The notes: generated by a model not told the origin, from the sequence alone. Shown: positions 8,441-17,250, counted from the first letter of the stretch. The stretch: 64,000 bases of DNA from Streptomyces sp. CNQ-509 (GCF_001011035.1 NZ_CP011492.1:6627447-6691446); one strand, 5' to 3'. Made by a program: numbers and translations.

Positions 8441-9489
8441 CCGCCACCCTCCCGGCGGACCCGGCGCCGAAGGCGCCGGACGAACGCCTCCTGCACGCCT
8501 CCCCGCTGCACCGGCTCCTCGGCCGGCCCGAGCTGGGCTCGGTCATCGGCGCCGTCGCGGTCTTCCTCTTCTTCGCCGTGATCGCGGACAGCTTCCTGTC
8601 CAGCCTGGACACCGTGCTGTACGCCGCCTCCACCATCGGCATCATGGCGGTGCCGGTGGCGCTGCTGATGATCGGCGGCGAGTTCGACCTGTCGGCGGGC
8701 GTGCTGGTCACCTCGGCGGCGCTGACGTCGACGATGTTCGCGTACGAGATGACCGCCAACGTCTGGGTGGGCGTCTTCGTCTCCCTGCTGGTCACCCTCG
8801 CCGTGGGCTTCTTCAACGGCTACATGCTCGTCCGCACCGGGCTGCCCAGCTTCATCATCACGCTGGGCACGTACCTGATGCTGTGGGGCGCCAACATCGG
8901 CATCACCAAGAGGATCCAGGGCACGGTCTCGACGAAGTCCATCTCGGACATGCAGGGCTTCGAGTCGGCGCGGGTGCTCTTCGCCTCGTCGATCGACGTC
9001 GGCTCGTTCAAGGTACGGGTGACGATCCTGTGGTGGATCGGGCTGGTCGCGCTGGCCACCTGGATCCTGCTGCGGACCCGCTGGGGCAACTGGATCTTCG
9101 CGGTCGGCGGCGGCAAGGACGCGGCCCGCGCGGTCGGCGTCCCCGTGCGGCGCACCAAGATCGGGCTCTACCTCGGCGTCGCGGTGGCGGCCTGGATCTC
9201 CGGGCAGCACCTGCTGTTCTCGTTCTCCGGGGTGGTGCAGTCCGCGGAGGGCCGCGGTCTGGAGCTGCACTACATCGCCGCGGCCGTGATCGGCGGCTGC
9301 CTGCTGACCGGCGGCTACGGCTCGGCGGTCGGGGCCGCGATCGGGGCGCTGATCTTCGGCATGGCCAAGCAGGGCATCGTCTACGCGCAGTGGGACTCGG
9401 ACTGGTTCTGGTTCTTCCTCGGCGCGATGCTGCTGCTGGCCACGATCCTCAACTCCTGGGTACGCAAGCGCGCGGAGGCGGCCAGATGA
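8437..9489 (+). CDS. ABC sugar transporter permease (RbsC/FrcB-like)
   Basis: Inner-membrane permease of the BPD_transp_2 family. The start at 8437 forms an ATGA overlap with the preceding stop. The 350-residue protein is almost wholly hydrophobic with about 8-10 membrane segments, and carries the family landmark MIGGEFDLSAGVLVTSAAL (about residues 78-96), the RTGLPSFIITLGTYLML segment, and GNWIFAVGGGKDAARAVGV before the coupling region. The single permease gene implies a homodimer. Translationally coupled to the ATPase. Confidence 0.92.
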   Translation: MTATLPADPAPKAPDERLLHASPLHRLLGRPELGSVIGAVAVFLFFAVIADSFLSSLDTVLYAASTIGIMAVPVALLMIGGEFDLSAGVLVTSAALTSTMFAYEMTANVWVGVFVSLLVTLAVGFFNGYMLVRTGLPSFIITLGTYLMLWGANIGITKRIQGTVSTKSISDMQGFESARVLFASSIDVGSFKVRVTILWWIGLVALATWILLRTRWGNWIFAVGGGKDAARAVGVPVRRTKIGLYLGVAVAAWISGQHLLFSFSGVVQSAEGRGLELHYIAAAVIGGCLLTGGYGSAVGAAIGALIFGMAKQGIVYAQWDSDWFWFFLGAMLLLATILNSWVRKRAEAAR

Positions 9490-10307
9490 CGAAGGCCACG
9501 GACGACACGGCCGCAGGGTCCGCGGCGGGCCGGCCGCTGGTGGAGCTGGCGGACGTCAGTAAGTACTACGGCAACATCCGCGCGCTCGAGGGCGTCTCCC
9601 TCCAGGTGCACCCCGGCGAGATCACCTGCGTGCTCGGCGACAACGGCGCGGGCAAGTCCACCCTCATCAAGATCATCTCCGGGCTGCACCAGCACGACGC
9701 GGGCAGCTTCCGCATCGACGGCCGGGACTCCCGGCTGTCGAATCCGCGCGAGGCGCTGGACCGGGGTATCGCCACCGTCTACCAGGACCTCGCCGTGGTG
9801 CCGCTGATGCCCGTGTGGCGCAATTTCTTCCTCGGCTCCGAGCCGACGCTGGGCCGCGGCCCGCTGCGCCGGCTCGACGTGGCGAAGATGCGCGCCACCA
9901 CCCACGCCGAGCTGCTGCGCATGGGCATCGACCTGCGGGATGTGGACCAGCCCATCGGCACCCTGTCCGGCGGCGAGCGGCAGTCGGTGGCGATCGCCCG
10001 GGCGATCTACTTCGGCGCCAAGGTGCTGGTCCTGGACGAGCCGACCGCGGCGCTCGGCGTCAAGCAGTCCGGCGTGGTGCTGAAGTACGTCGCCGCCGCC
10101 CGCGACCACGGCCTGGGCGTCGTGCTGATCACCCACAACCCGCACCACGCCTACCTCGTCGGCGACCGGTTCATCCTGCTCAAACGGGGGGCCATGGCAG
10201 GCAGCCACGCCCGCGCCGGCATCACCCTGGACGAGCTGACCCGCCAGATGGCGGGCGGCAGCGAGCTGGAGCAGCTCAGCCACGAGCTGCAGCGGGAAAA
10301 GTCCTAG
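9486..10307 (+). CDS. ABC sugar transporter ATPase, single nucleotide-binding domain
   Basis: Energises the importer from the cytoplasmic face. The ATG at 9486 overlaps the permease stop (ATGA). Walker A is GDNGAGKST (residues 51-59), the Q-loop is TVYQDLAVV, the signature is LSGGE, Walker B is VLVLDEPTAAL and the H-loop is ITHNPHHAY. At 273 residues it has one ABC domain, unlike RbsA/XylG, which carry two in tandem; this is the FrcA-like arrangement, so it should dimerise. No TOBE-like regulatory domain is present. Confidence 0.92.
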   Translation: MTKATDDTAAGSAAGRPLVELADVSKYYGNIRALEGVSLQVHPGEITCVLGDNGAGKSTLIKIISGLHQHDAGSFRIDGRDSRLSNPREALDRGIATVYQDLAVVPLMPVWRNFFLGSEPTLGRGPLRRLDVAKMRATTHAELLRMGIDLRDVDQPIGTLSGGERQSVAIARAIYFGAKVLVLDEPTAALGVKQSGVVLKYVAAARDHGLGVVLITHNPHHAYLVGDRFILLKRGAMAGSHARAGITLDELTRQMAGGSELEQLSHELQREKS

Positions 10308-10375
10308 CCGGAGCGGAGAGAGCCCGCGCCGGAGCGGGGAAACGGGCCTGACCACGCCCGACGCCGTACGCGGCA

Positions 10376-10402
10376 GCCGCCGCCGCACCCCGCGGCGGCG
10401 GC
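10376..10402 (+). terminator. Hairpin after the ABC transporter operon
   Basis: A perfect 11-bp GCCGCC-type stem (10376-10386 with 10392-10402) with a 5-base loop, about 70 bp after the ATPase stop. The rest of the 258-bp gap to the ROK gene shows no further gene; a separate promoter for the ROK gene is likely but not identified. Confidence 0.6.
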
Positions 10403-10565
10403 GTGCGGCCCCGCCGCCGCCCGCTGCCCACTCCGCCGTGCGAGGGAGGGGGCCTGTGAGGCAGAATCGGCACACGTCAGCGACTCCCGACAGGGGAAGG
10501 GGCCACCCCTTGCGATCACCCGCACCCACCGAGCCGCATCCCCGGCCCGGGCGAGGGGAGCGCCC

Positions 10566-11687
10566 GTGACGGCCGCCGAGAGGACACCGCACGGCAGCAC
10601 CGCCCGCGCCACCGTGCTGCGCAGCGTGAGCCACCGCGAGCGGCGCTCGCACCTGACCGCGCCCCGGGTGCCCACCGTGGGCATCGACATCGGCGGCACC
10701 AAGGTCGCCGCCGGCGTCGTCGACGCCGACGGGCACATCCTGGAGCGCGCGACCACCGAGACACCCGACAAGTCCAAGAGCCCGAAGGTCGTCGAGGACG
10801 TGATCGTCGAGCTGGTCCTCGACCTCTCCGAGCGCCACGACGTGCACGCCGTCGGCATCGGCGCGGCCGGCTGGATCGACGCCGACCGCAGCCGGGTGCT
10901 CTTCGCCCCGCACCTGTCCTGGCGGAACGAGCCGCTGCGTGACGCGCTCTCCGAGCGGCTGCGGGTCCCCGTGATGGTCGACAACGACGCCAACGCCGCC
11001 GCCTGGGCGGAGTGGCGCTTCGGCGCCGGCCGCGGCGAGGACTATCTGGTCATGATCACGCTGGGCACCGGCATCGGCGGCGCCATCCTGGAGGACGGCC
11101 AGGTCAAGCGCGGCAAGTACGGGGTGGCCGGCGAGTTCGGCCACATGCAGGTGGTGCCCGGCGGGCACCGCTGCCCCTGCGGCAACCGGGGCTGCTGGGA
11201 GCAGTACAGCTCCGGCAACGCGCTGGTCCGCGAGGCCCGCGAGCTGGCGGCGGCCGAGTCCCCGGTCGCGTACGGGATCATCGACCGCGTCAAGGGCAAC
11301 GTCGGCGACATCACGGGCCCGCTCATCACCGAGCTGGCCCGCGAGGGCGACGCGATGTGCATAGAGCTGCTCCAGGACATCGGCCAGTGGCTCGGCGTCG
11401 GCATCGCCAACCTCGCCGCGGCCCTCGACCCCTCCTGCTTCGTCATCGGCGGCGGCGTCAGCTCCGCGGACGACCTGCTCATCAAGCCCGCCCAGGACGC
11501 CTTCCGGCGCAGCCTCACCGGCCGCGGCTACCGGCCGGAGGCGCGGATAGTACGCGCCCGCCTCGGCAACGACGCCGGGCTGGTCGGCGCCGCCGACCTG
11601 GCCCGTCTCGTGGCCCGCCGGTTCCGCCGCACCAACCGGCGGCGGGTCGAGCGCTACGAGCGGTTCGCGCAGGTGGTCGGCAAGTGA
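10566..11687 (+). CDS. ROK-family sugar kinase (glucokinase-like)
   Basis: Predicted cytosolic sugar kinase. The phosphate-binding motif GIDIGGTK lies near residues 39-46, DNDANAAAWAEW and TLGTGIGGAI follow, and the ROK zinc-binding motif HRCPCGNRGCWEQY lies near residues 198-211. The protein has no N-terminal DNA-binding winged helix, so it is a kinase rather than a repressor of the family. Residues before about 35 are not conserved-looking, so the GTG at 10566 is uncertain and a start nearer residue 20 is possible. It sits downstream of the sugar importer, in line with phosphorylating the imported sugar. Confidence 0.82.
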   Translation: MTAAERTPHGSTARATVLRSVSHRERRSHLTAPRVPTVGIDIGGTKVAAGVVDADGHILERATTETPDKSKSPKVVEDVIVELVLDLSERHDVHAVGIGAAGWIDADRSRVLFAPHLSWRNEPLRDALSERLRVPVMVDNDANAAAWAEWRFGAGRGEDYLVMITLGTGIGGAILEDGQVKRGKYGVAGEFGHMQVVPGGHRCPCGNRGCWEQYSSGNALVREARELAAAESPVAYGIIDRVKGNVGDITGPLITELAREGDAMCIELLQDIGQWLGVGIANLAAALDPSCFVIGGGVSSADDLLIKPAQDAFRRSLTGRGYRPEARIVRARLGNDAGLVGAADLARLVARRFRRTNRRRVERYERFAQVVGK

Positions 11688-11752
11688 CCCTCCAGGACTC
11701 CGGCGAGCGTCCTGTGCGCCGCCACGACCCGGATCCCGCCCAGAATGGGCAC

Positions 11753-12295
11753 ATGCATCACCGCCCCCCGCGCCGCGTCGCCCGCTCCTGGAAGGCGTAC
11801 CTCGCCATCGCCCTGCTCGTCGGCATCCCGCTGGTCTACGGCTGGATCTCCACCCAGCAGAGCCGCGAGAGCGGCCGCGACAAGGCGGAGCGCGCCGCCT
11901 TCACCGACATGGAGCCCGGCTGGCCGCCGCGCCTGCTGCGCCGCATCTACCAGGTGCCCGTGCCCGGCGGCGCCGAGAACATCCGCTACTACGAGCAGAA
12001 CGCGCTGCACGACAGCGCCCTGTACGTCGACTTCACCGCCCCGCAGGAGTCCGTGGACGAGTACCTGGAGACGACCCTCTCGCGCTCCGACGTCCGGCCC
12101 CTGCCGCGGCTGAAGGACGGGCTCAACCCCGTCACCCCCGCGCAGGCGGACACCGTCGGCTGGGACTTCACCGAGGGGGACTGGTCGGGGCTGAAGCTCA
12201 AGCAGTCCGGCGCGCGCCCGGACGTGTCCATCGTCGTCAACACGGCGGACCCCGAGAACCTCGTGGTGCGTACCGTGTCCACGACGGAGTACTGA
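11753..12295 (+). CDS. Membrane-anchored conserved protein of unknown function
   Basis: Unrecognised 180-residue protein. The ATG at 11753 follows the ROK gene by 65 bp. A basic N terminus (MHHRPPRRVARSW) leads into one hydrophobic segment, about residues 16-32 (AYLAIALLVGIPLVYGW), predicting a single anchor with the rest outside. The soluble part has no cysteine pairs or catalytic motif I can identify and ends in a beta-rich stretch (SIVVNTADPENLVVRTVSTTEY). It may be cotranscribed with the metallo-beta-lactamase-fold gene 21 bp downstream. Confidence 0.7.
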   Translation: MHHRPPRRVARSWKAYLAIALLVGIPLVYGWISTQQSRESGRDKAERAAFTDMEPGWPPRLLRRIYQVPVPGGAENIRYYEQNALHDSALYVDFTAPQESVDEYLETTLSRSDVRPLPRLKDGLNPVTPAQADTVGWDFTEGDWSGLKLKQSGARPDVSIVVNTADPENLVVRTVSTTEY

Positions 12296-12316
12296 CGAGG
12301 AGTTGTCACCGGCATC

Positions 12317-12961
12317 ATGGAATTGACGAAGAAGGGGCACTCCTGCGTCCGGCTGGCCAAGGACGGCGCGGTGCTCGTCATCGACCCCGGCGGGTACAGC
12401 GAGCCGGACGCGGCGGTCGGCGCGGACGCCCTCCTCGTCACGCACGAGCACCCCGACCACTTCGACGAGGGCCGGCTGCGCGCCGCGCTCGACACCAACC
12501 CGGCGGCGCAGTTGTGGACGCTGCGCAGCGTGGCGGAGCAGGTCTCCGCGGCGTTCCCCGGGCGGGTGCACACCGTCGGCGAGGGCGACGTGGTCACCGC
12601 CGCGGGCTTCGAGGTCGAGGTGCACGGCCAACTGCACGCCGTGATCCACCCGGACATCCCGCGGATCACCAACGTCGGCTACGTCGTGGACGGTGCCGTC
12701 TTCCACCCGGGCGACGCGCTGACCGTGCCGGACCGGACCGTCGAGACACTGCTGCTGCCGGTGATGGCGCCGTGGAACAAGGTCGCCGAAGTCATCGACT
12801 ACGTCCGCGCCGTCGCCCCCCGCCGCGCCGTCGACGTCCACGACGCGCTCCTCTCCGACCTCGCACCGCAGCTCTACGGCCGCATGCTGGGCCCGAACGG
12901 CCCGGGCCTGGCCGGCGCGGAGCACCTCCACCTCGAACGGGGCACGACCCTCACGGTGTAG
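12317..12961 (+). CDS. Metallo-beta-lactamase-fold hydrolase (UlaG-like)
   Basis: Small (214 aa) metal-dependent hydrolase. It opens with MELTKKGHSCVRL and has the metal site THEHPDHFDEG (H-x-H-x-D-H) near residues 42-52, then HAVIHPDIP and VFHPGDALTVP for the remaining ligands. This shape matches the compact UlaG/YfhI-type members that act on lactones or phosphodiesters; the substrate is unknown. It follows the membrane-anchored protein by 21 bp, so the two are likely one transcript, ended by the hairpin just downstream. Confidence 0.82.
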   Translation: MELTKKGHSCVRLAKDGAVLVIDPGGYSEPDAAVGADALLVTHEHPDHFDEGRLRAALDTNPAAQLWTLRSVAEQVSAAFPGRVHTVGEGDVVTAAGFEVEVHGQLHAVIHPDIPRITNVGYVVDGAVFHPGDALTVPDRTVETLLLPVMAPWNKVAEVIDYVRAVAPRRAVDVHDALLSDLAPQLYGRMLGPNGPGLAGAEHLHLERGTTLTV

Positions 12962-12967
12962 CCCTCC

Positions 12968-12988
12968 CGCCCCCGGGGACCGGGGGCG
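12968..12988 (+). terminator. Short GC hairpin after the hydrolase gene
   Basis: Perfect 9-bp stem CGCCCCCGG/CCGGGGGCG with a 3-base loop, beginning 7 bases after the stop codon. It separates this transcript from the exonuclease III gene. Confidence 0.5.
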
Positions 12989-13047
12989 CGGGCCGGGGCG
13001 ACGGGAGGCCCGGGAGCGGTGTCAGAGGGGCGGGGTAGGTTGTGGGC

Positions 13048-13845
13048 ATGGCTGTGCGCATCGCTACGTGGAACGTCAACGGCATCAATCCCCGGCTGCC
13101 CCGCATCCTGCAGTGGCTTGAGGAGACCGCGCCCGACGTGGTCTGTTTCCAGGAGCTGAAGTGCACCGAGGAGGCGTTCCCGGGCGCCGCCCTGGCCGGT
13201 CTGGGGTACGAGGCGGCGATCCGCGCCGACGGCCGGTGGAACGGGGTGGCGGTCGTCTCCAGGGTCGGCCTGGCCGACGTCACCGTGGACCTGCCGGACC
13301 AGCCGCAGTACGAGGGCGTGACCGAGCCGCGCGCCCTGGGCGCGACGTGCGGTCCGGCGCGCGTCTGGTCGCTGTACGTGCCGAACGGCCGCGACGTCGG
13401 CCACGCCCACTACGCGTACAAGCTGCGCTGGCTGGAGGCCCTGCGCGAAATGGCCGCGCAGGAGGCCGCGGGCGAGCGGCCGTACGCCCTCCTCGGGGAC
13501 TACAACGTGGCGCCGAAGGACGAGGACGTCTGGGACATCTCCCTCTTCGGCGGGCACACGCACGTCAGCAAGGCGGAGCGCACGGCCCTCGACGAGCTGC
13601 AGAAGTTCGCGGGACTCGGCGAGGTCTATCCGCGCGCGCTGAAGTACGACATCCCCTTCACCTTCTGGGACTACCGCCAGCTCGGCTTCCAGAAGAACAA
13701 GGGCATGCGCATCGACCACGTCTACGGCAACGCGGCGTTCACCGCCGCCGTCACCGACGCGTACGTCGACCGGGAGGCGCGGCGGCCGGGCAAGGACAAG
13801 AACCCGTCCGACCACGCCCCCGTCGTCGTCGACCTCGACCTCTAG
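13048..13845 (+). CDS. xthA: Exodeoxyribonuclease III
   Basis: AP endonuclease/3'-5' exonuclease of base excision repair, ExoIII (EEP) family. The ATG at 13048 gives the usual short start MAVRIATWNVNGINPRLP; an in-frame GTG two codons upstream is less likely. Visible active-site motifs are WNVNGI, CFQELKC (metal-binding Glu), LYVPNGR, GDYNVAP (Asp/Asn pair), RIDHVYGN and PSDHAPVVVDL (terminal Asp-His). The 265-residue length is normal. It converges on the SGNH hydrolase gene with 30 bp between stops. Confidence 0.95.
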   Translation: MAVRIATWNVNGINPRLPRILQWLEETAPDVVCFQELKCTEEAFPGAALAGLGYEAAIRADGRWNGVAVVSRVGLADVTVDLPDQPQYEGVTEPRALGATCGPARVWSLYVPNGRDVGHAHYAYKLRWLEALREMAAQEAAGERPYALLGDYNVAPKDEDVWDISLFGGHTHVSKAERTALDELQKFAGLGEVYPRALKYDIPFTFWDYRQLGFQKNKGMRIDHVYGNAAFTAAVTDAYVDREARRPGKDKNPSDHAPVVVDLDL

Positions 13846-13875
13846 GCCGGCATGCGCCGGGTGTGAGGTGCGGCG

Positions 13876-15744
13876 CTACGAGCGCGGCACGAGCAGCCCC
13901 AGGTCGATCGAGTCCGCCGCCGCCTTCAGCCCCGCGGGCCCGGGGTGGAGGTGGTCCCCGCTGTCGTACGCGGGCAGCAGCCGCTGCGGCCGCTCCGGGT
14001 CCCGCAGCACGGCGTCGAAGTCGAGCATCGCGTCGAACTCGGCGTCCGCCCCGGTGGCGTTGGCGCGGATGTACTCGTTGACCGCGGTGCGCCGCGCGTC
14101 GACCGCGGTGCGCCGCGCGTCGACCGCGGGGCTGCAGTCGCCGTAGCCCTCGCACGGCGCGACGGTCGCGGCCACCACCCGCAGCCCGCGGGCCTGCGCC
14201 CGCTCGGAGATGTCGCGCAGCCCGGCGATCACCTCGTCCGCGCTGGTGCCCGCGCGGACGTCGTTGATGCCCTCGAAGACCACGACGGTACGGGCCGAGG
14301 TCTGCGCCAGCACGTCGCGCTCCAGCCGGTGCTGGGCGCTGACGCCGCCGACGTCGCTGCTCACGCCGTCGCCCTTGTACCGGTCGGTGACGATGCGGTT
14401 GGCGGAGATGCCCTGGTTGAGGACGCCGTAGCGCGGCACGTCGTCCTGCGCCCGCAGCCGGGCGGCGAGCACGTCGGGCCAGCGCTGGTTGGTGCCGGTG
14501 CCGGAGCTGTGCCCGTCGGTGATGGAGTCGCCGAGCGTGACGACGGAGCCGGGGCCGCCGCCGACGTCGATGCCGGTGAGGAACGGCCAGGTGGCGATGG
14601 TGCCGGTGAAGGCATCGGCGCCGGTGTCCGCGGCGCGGTCGCCGCTGCCGTCGGCGCTGATGAACGAGGTCTGCATGGCCAGCGCGTGCACCGGGGCGGC
14701 ACGGACGGTCTCCGGCAGGTGGATGCTCACCAGCAGGTTCGATCCCGGCGGCACGGTGAAGCGGGCCGGGTCGCTGACCGCTTCGGCGCCGGCGGCGACC
14801 GTGGTGCCGGTCCTGCCGCCGAACGTCAGCGGCACCGGCCGGCCCGCGGTCGCGGCGCCCTCGCCCTGCACGGCGACGGTCGCCTGCCCGAACCGTACCG
14901 GCGACGCGGCGAAGGTGTTGGCCAGCCGCACGCGGGTGCGGTCGCCGCCCGCGCCGGCGTGCACCACGAGCCGCAGCGTCCGGTCCGTCCACGGCCCCAC
15001 GGCGGTGTAGCCGGAGGTGCTGGCGGCCCAGCTCCCGGTCCAGCCGGTGGCCTCCGCCCGTACGGAGGCGGCGAAGACGTGCAGGTCGGACTGAGGGCCC
15101 GGGTCGTCGGGCAGGGTGAGCGAGGTGATCCGCTTGCCGCGGGTGACCGGCACGGTCACCGCGTACAGCCGGGTGGCCTCGGCCCGCGGCCCCTCCGGGG
15201 TGCCCCGCCGCGGCAGTGCCAGCGCCTTGGTGGTCAGCGGCCCGGCGCGCCAGTCCGGCGCGGTCAGGCTGTACGGGCTGGAGCTGCCGTCGGCGTACCC
15301 CACGGTGCCGGTGCCGGAGACCCCTGTGCCCGGGCCGCCCGCGGTGGAGCCCGCGACGAGCAGGGAGACGGCGTTGCCCTTGCCGCGCAGCGCGACGGAC
15401 TGGCCGTCGGCGACGACGTTGTCGGGTGCGCCGCGGCCGTAGCGCGGCAGCCGCAGCCCGGCCGCGTCGATGTCCAGCCTCCGCCCGGGCGTCCAGCCGG
15501 CGGCGGCCAGGTCCCCGGCGTACAGGGAGCTGCCCGCGCCGTCGAAGTCCGCGGCGCCGGGGTCGGCGTCGTCGCTGACGGCGGTGTTGTCGAAGAGCTT
15601 GGCCAACGGCTGTGGCCCGCCGGGTGGTACGGCGGCCTGGGCGGCCACCGGCACGGCGGTGGCGGCGAGTGCGAGCAGGGTGGCGGTGGTGACGAGGCGA
15701 ATCCGCAAGGTGGCCCTCCGGGTCCCGGTTCGGCGTCTCGACAT
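13876..15744 (-). CDS. Secreted SGNH/GDSL-family hydrolase
   Basis: Extracellular esterase/lipase-like protein. A signal peptide occupies about residues 1-38 (two arginine clusters, then a long alanine-rich core ending AAQAAV). Residues 39-390 are a beta-rich N-terminal region. The catalytic domain begins about 395 with VVTLGDSITDG (block I Ser near 405), NQGISANR (block II Gly), VVFEGINDVRAG (block III Asn) and DHLHPG (Asp-x-x-His near 597). A 21-bp tandem duplication inside the gene repeats seven residues (VDARRTA) near residues 541-555. The length, 622 aa, fits the two-domain streptomycete type. Confidence 0.85.
   Translation of the reverse strand: MSRRRTGTRRATLRIRLVTTATLLALAATAVPVAAQAAVPPGGPQPLAKLFDNTAVSDDADPGAADFDGAGSSLYAGDLAAAGWTPGRRLDIDAAGLRLPRYGRGAPDNVVADGQSVALRGKGNAVSLLVAGSTAGGPGTGVSGTGTVGYADGSSSPYSLTAPDWRAGPLTTKALALPRRGTPEGPRAEATRLYAVTVPVTRGKRITSLTLPDDPGPQSDLHVFAASVRAEATGWTGSWAASTSGYTAVGPWTDRTLRLVVHAGAGGDRTRVRLANTFAASPVRFGQATVAVQGEGAATAGRPVPLTFGGRTGTTVAAGAEAVSDPARFTVPPGSNLLVSIHLPETVRAAPVHALAMQTSFISADGSGDRAADTGADAFTGTIATWPFLTGIDVGGGPGSVVTLGDSITDGHSSGTGTNQRWPDVLAARLRAQDDVPRYGVLNQGISANRIVTDRYKGDGVSSDVGGVSAQHRLERDVLAQTSARTVVVFEGINDVRAGTSADEVIAGLRDISERAQARGLRVVAATVAPCEGYGDCSPAVDARRTAVDARRTAVNEYIRANATGADAEFDAMLDFDAVLRDPERPQRLLPAYDSGDHLHPGPAGLKAAADSIDLGLLVPRS
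14081..14122. repeat. 21-bp tandem duplication inside the SGNH hydrolase gene
   Basis: Two exact 21-bp copies (14081-14101 and 14102-14122) followed by the first seven bases of a third. They keep frame and insert a second copy of a 7-residue segment in the enzyme, between catalytic blocks III and V. Confidence 0.9.
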
Positions 15745-15885
15745 GACCAGTCATCTCAGGGGGGCGCAATGAAGCTAGAGAGACACGGGTGAACGGTCAA
15801 GACGGCGTTCCGGGAAACACCTGGTGAGCGAATCGGATCCGCGCGCCTGTGGTGCTCCCGCCTGCCCGGATGCGAGGGTGGGGGC

Positions 15886-16332
15886 ATGAACATCTCCTTC
15901 CTCGACAACTGGCGTAGACGGCATGGCTCCGGGCGTGAGCAGCGGACGTCGCACCCGGACACGTCGGTCGACCAGGAGGGCGTCGCCGAGCTGCTGAGCG
16001 AGTGCGAACTGCTGCGCGTCCAGGCGGAGTCGGCGGGCGTCGAGCTGGACGACACCCCGCGGTCGCTGGAGGAGCTGGACCAACTGCTGCCGCGCTGGCG
16101 GGACGACCCGGAGGTCACGCCCTGGCTGGGCAGCGACGCGGGACTCTACCTGGGCACGGTGATCGTACGGACGATCGCGGGTGCGCAGTGGGTGATCGAC
16201 TCACACGACGGCGCGCCGGTGGTGCGGCTGTCCTCGGGGCGGGAGATGGACGTGCTGGAGATCGGCGCGGAGTGGGCGGCGAACGGGGCGCCGGAGCTGT
16301 CCCAGATGTACGCCGAGGTCGCGGAGGGCTGA
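15886..16332 (+). CDS. Small conserved streptomycete protein, DUF6278-like
   Basis: A 148-residue soluble acidic protein without signal peptide or membrane segment. It starts MNISFLDNWRRRHG, has a DQEGVAELLSECELLR helix, and a C-terminal half (LGTVIVRTIAGAQWVIDSHDGAPVVRL) like the DUF6278 family as I recall it. That assignment rests on memory of the family pattern. It converges on the GntR gene with 19 bp between stops. Function unknown. Confidence 0.65.
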   Translation: MNISFLDNWRRRHGSGREQRTSHPDTSVDQEGVAELLSECELLRVQAESAGVELDDTPRSLEELDQLLPRWRDDPEVTPWLGSDAGLYLGTVIVRTIAGAQWVIDSHDGAPVVRLSSGREMDVLEIGAEWAANGAPELSQMYAEVAEG

Positions 16333-16351
16333 CGCGCGGCGCGCCGGCCCG

Positions 16352-17098
16352 TCAGCCGGTGAAGGCGATGTCGTACTCCAGCCGCCAGCGGTCGGCCCGT
16401 ACCACCGCTTCCGAGGTCTCCACCGCCCGGCCGCGCTCGTCGTAGTGCGTGCGCTCCACCGTCGTCACGCACTGCCCGGGCGCGCAGCCCAGGGCCTCCG
16501 CCTCCGCCGTCGTCGCCGACCGCGAGCCGACCAGCTCCGCGGCCCGCACCACCCGGATCCCGATGGCCGCGAACCGGCCGCGGACGCCGCGCCTGGCGTA
16601 CGGGCCGCGCTCGGGGAAGACCACGTCCGTGCCGTCGGTGAAGGCCAGCGGCTCCCAGCTCACGGCCAACTGCACCGGCTTGCGGTCGGCCAGGTACTCG
16701 TACTGCGTGCACATCACCCGGTCGCCGACCGGGATCCCGAGCCGGCGCGCGGCCTCCCGCGGCGCGGGCCCGGGCGTGGAGACCGCCTCCCAGGTCAGCG
16801 TCACCCCTTCGGGCACCAGCCGGGCGGCGAAGGGGGAGTCGACCGCGCCCGTGCTGCGCAGCAGGCTGCCCACGGGGGTGCGGTCGGCGACGAACACGCC
16901 GCGGCCGAACTGCCCGTGGGCGTAGCCCGCGGCCTTCAGTACCCGCACGGCCCGGTCGACGGTCTGGTCGCTCGCCGCGTACGCGCGCTTGAGCTGGGAG
17001 CGCGACGGGATCTGCGCCCCCACGGACAGCTCACCGCCGTCGATCCGCTCGCGCAGATCGTCGGCGATGCGCTGGTACACCGGCTTGGCGTCGCCCAT
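16352..17098 (-). CDS. GntR/HutC-family transcriptional regulator
   Basis: A 248-residue regulator with an N-terminal GntR winged helix (PVYQRIADDLRERIDGGEL, then AYAASDQTVDRAVRVLKAAGY, residues about 5-70) and a C-terminal UTRA-like ligand domain (about 90-240; CTQYEYLADRKPVQLAVSW, CVTTVERTHYDERGRAVETS). It resembles the GntR regulators common around streptomycete integrative elements and development genes, but no element is seen here. The inverted repeat at 17135-17165 in its upstream region is a good candidate for autoregulation. Confidence 0.85.
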   Translation of the reverse strand: MGDAKPVYQRIADDLRERIDGGELSVGAQIPSRSQLKRAYAASDQTVDRAVRVLKAAGYAHGQFGRGVFVADRTPVGSLLRSTGAVDSPFAARLVPEGVTLTWEAVSTPGPAPREAARRLGIPVGDRVMCTQYEYLADRKPVQLAVSWEPLAFTDGTDVVFPERGPYARRGVRGRFAAIGIRVVRAAELVGSRSATTAEAEALGCAPGQCVTTVERTHYDERGRAVETSEAVVRADRWRLEYDIAFTG

Positions 17099-17134
17099 AC
17101 CCGGGGGCTCCTCTCCCGCAACTCGCCCGACAGG

Positions 17135-17165
17135 CTAGGTACTCAGGGAGCGAATGCGTACCTAG
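17135..17165. promoter_or_regulatory. Wide inverted repeat upstream of GntR gene
   Basis: CTAGGTAC (17135-17142) and its exact complement GTACCTAG (17158-17165) are separated by 15 bp, so the centres of the arms are 23 bp apart. It lies 37 bp upstream of the GntR start codon and is more AT-rich than its surroundings. Candidate operator for the adjacent regulator. Confidence 0.5.
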
Positions 17166-17169
17166 GTTC

Positions 17170-17250
17170 TGTCTGGCAAACGGCGCTGTCCGCCCTCCGC
17201 GACAGAGGCGTGATCTGCCGGACAGGACCTGGGGTCGGCTTCCGTGCCGC
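17170..17250 (+). pseudogene. Possible winged-helix fragment (low confidence)
   Basis: On the plus strand, directly beside the inverted repeat, one frame reads VWQTALSALRDRGVICRT then GPGVGF, which resembles the recognition-helix end and wing of a GntR domain. There is no start, and the frame runs on into unrelated sequence. It may be the relic of a second, divergent GntR gene or a chance match. Confidence 0.25.
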
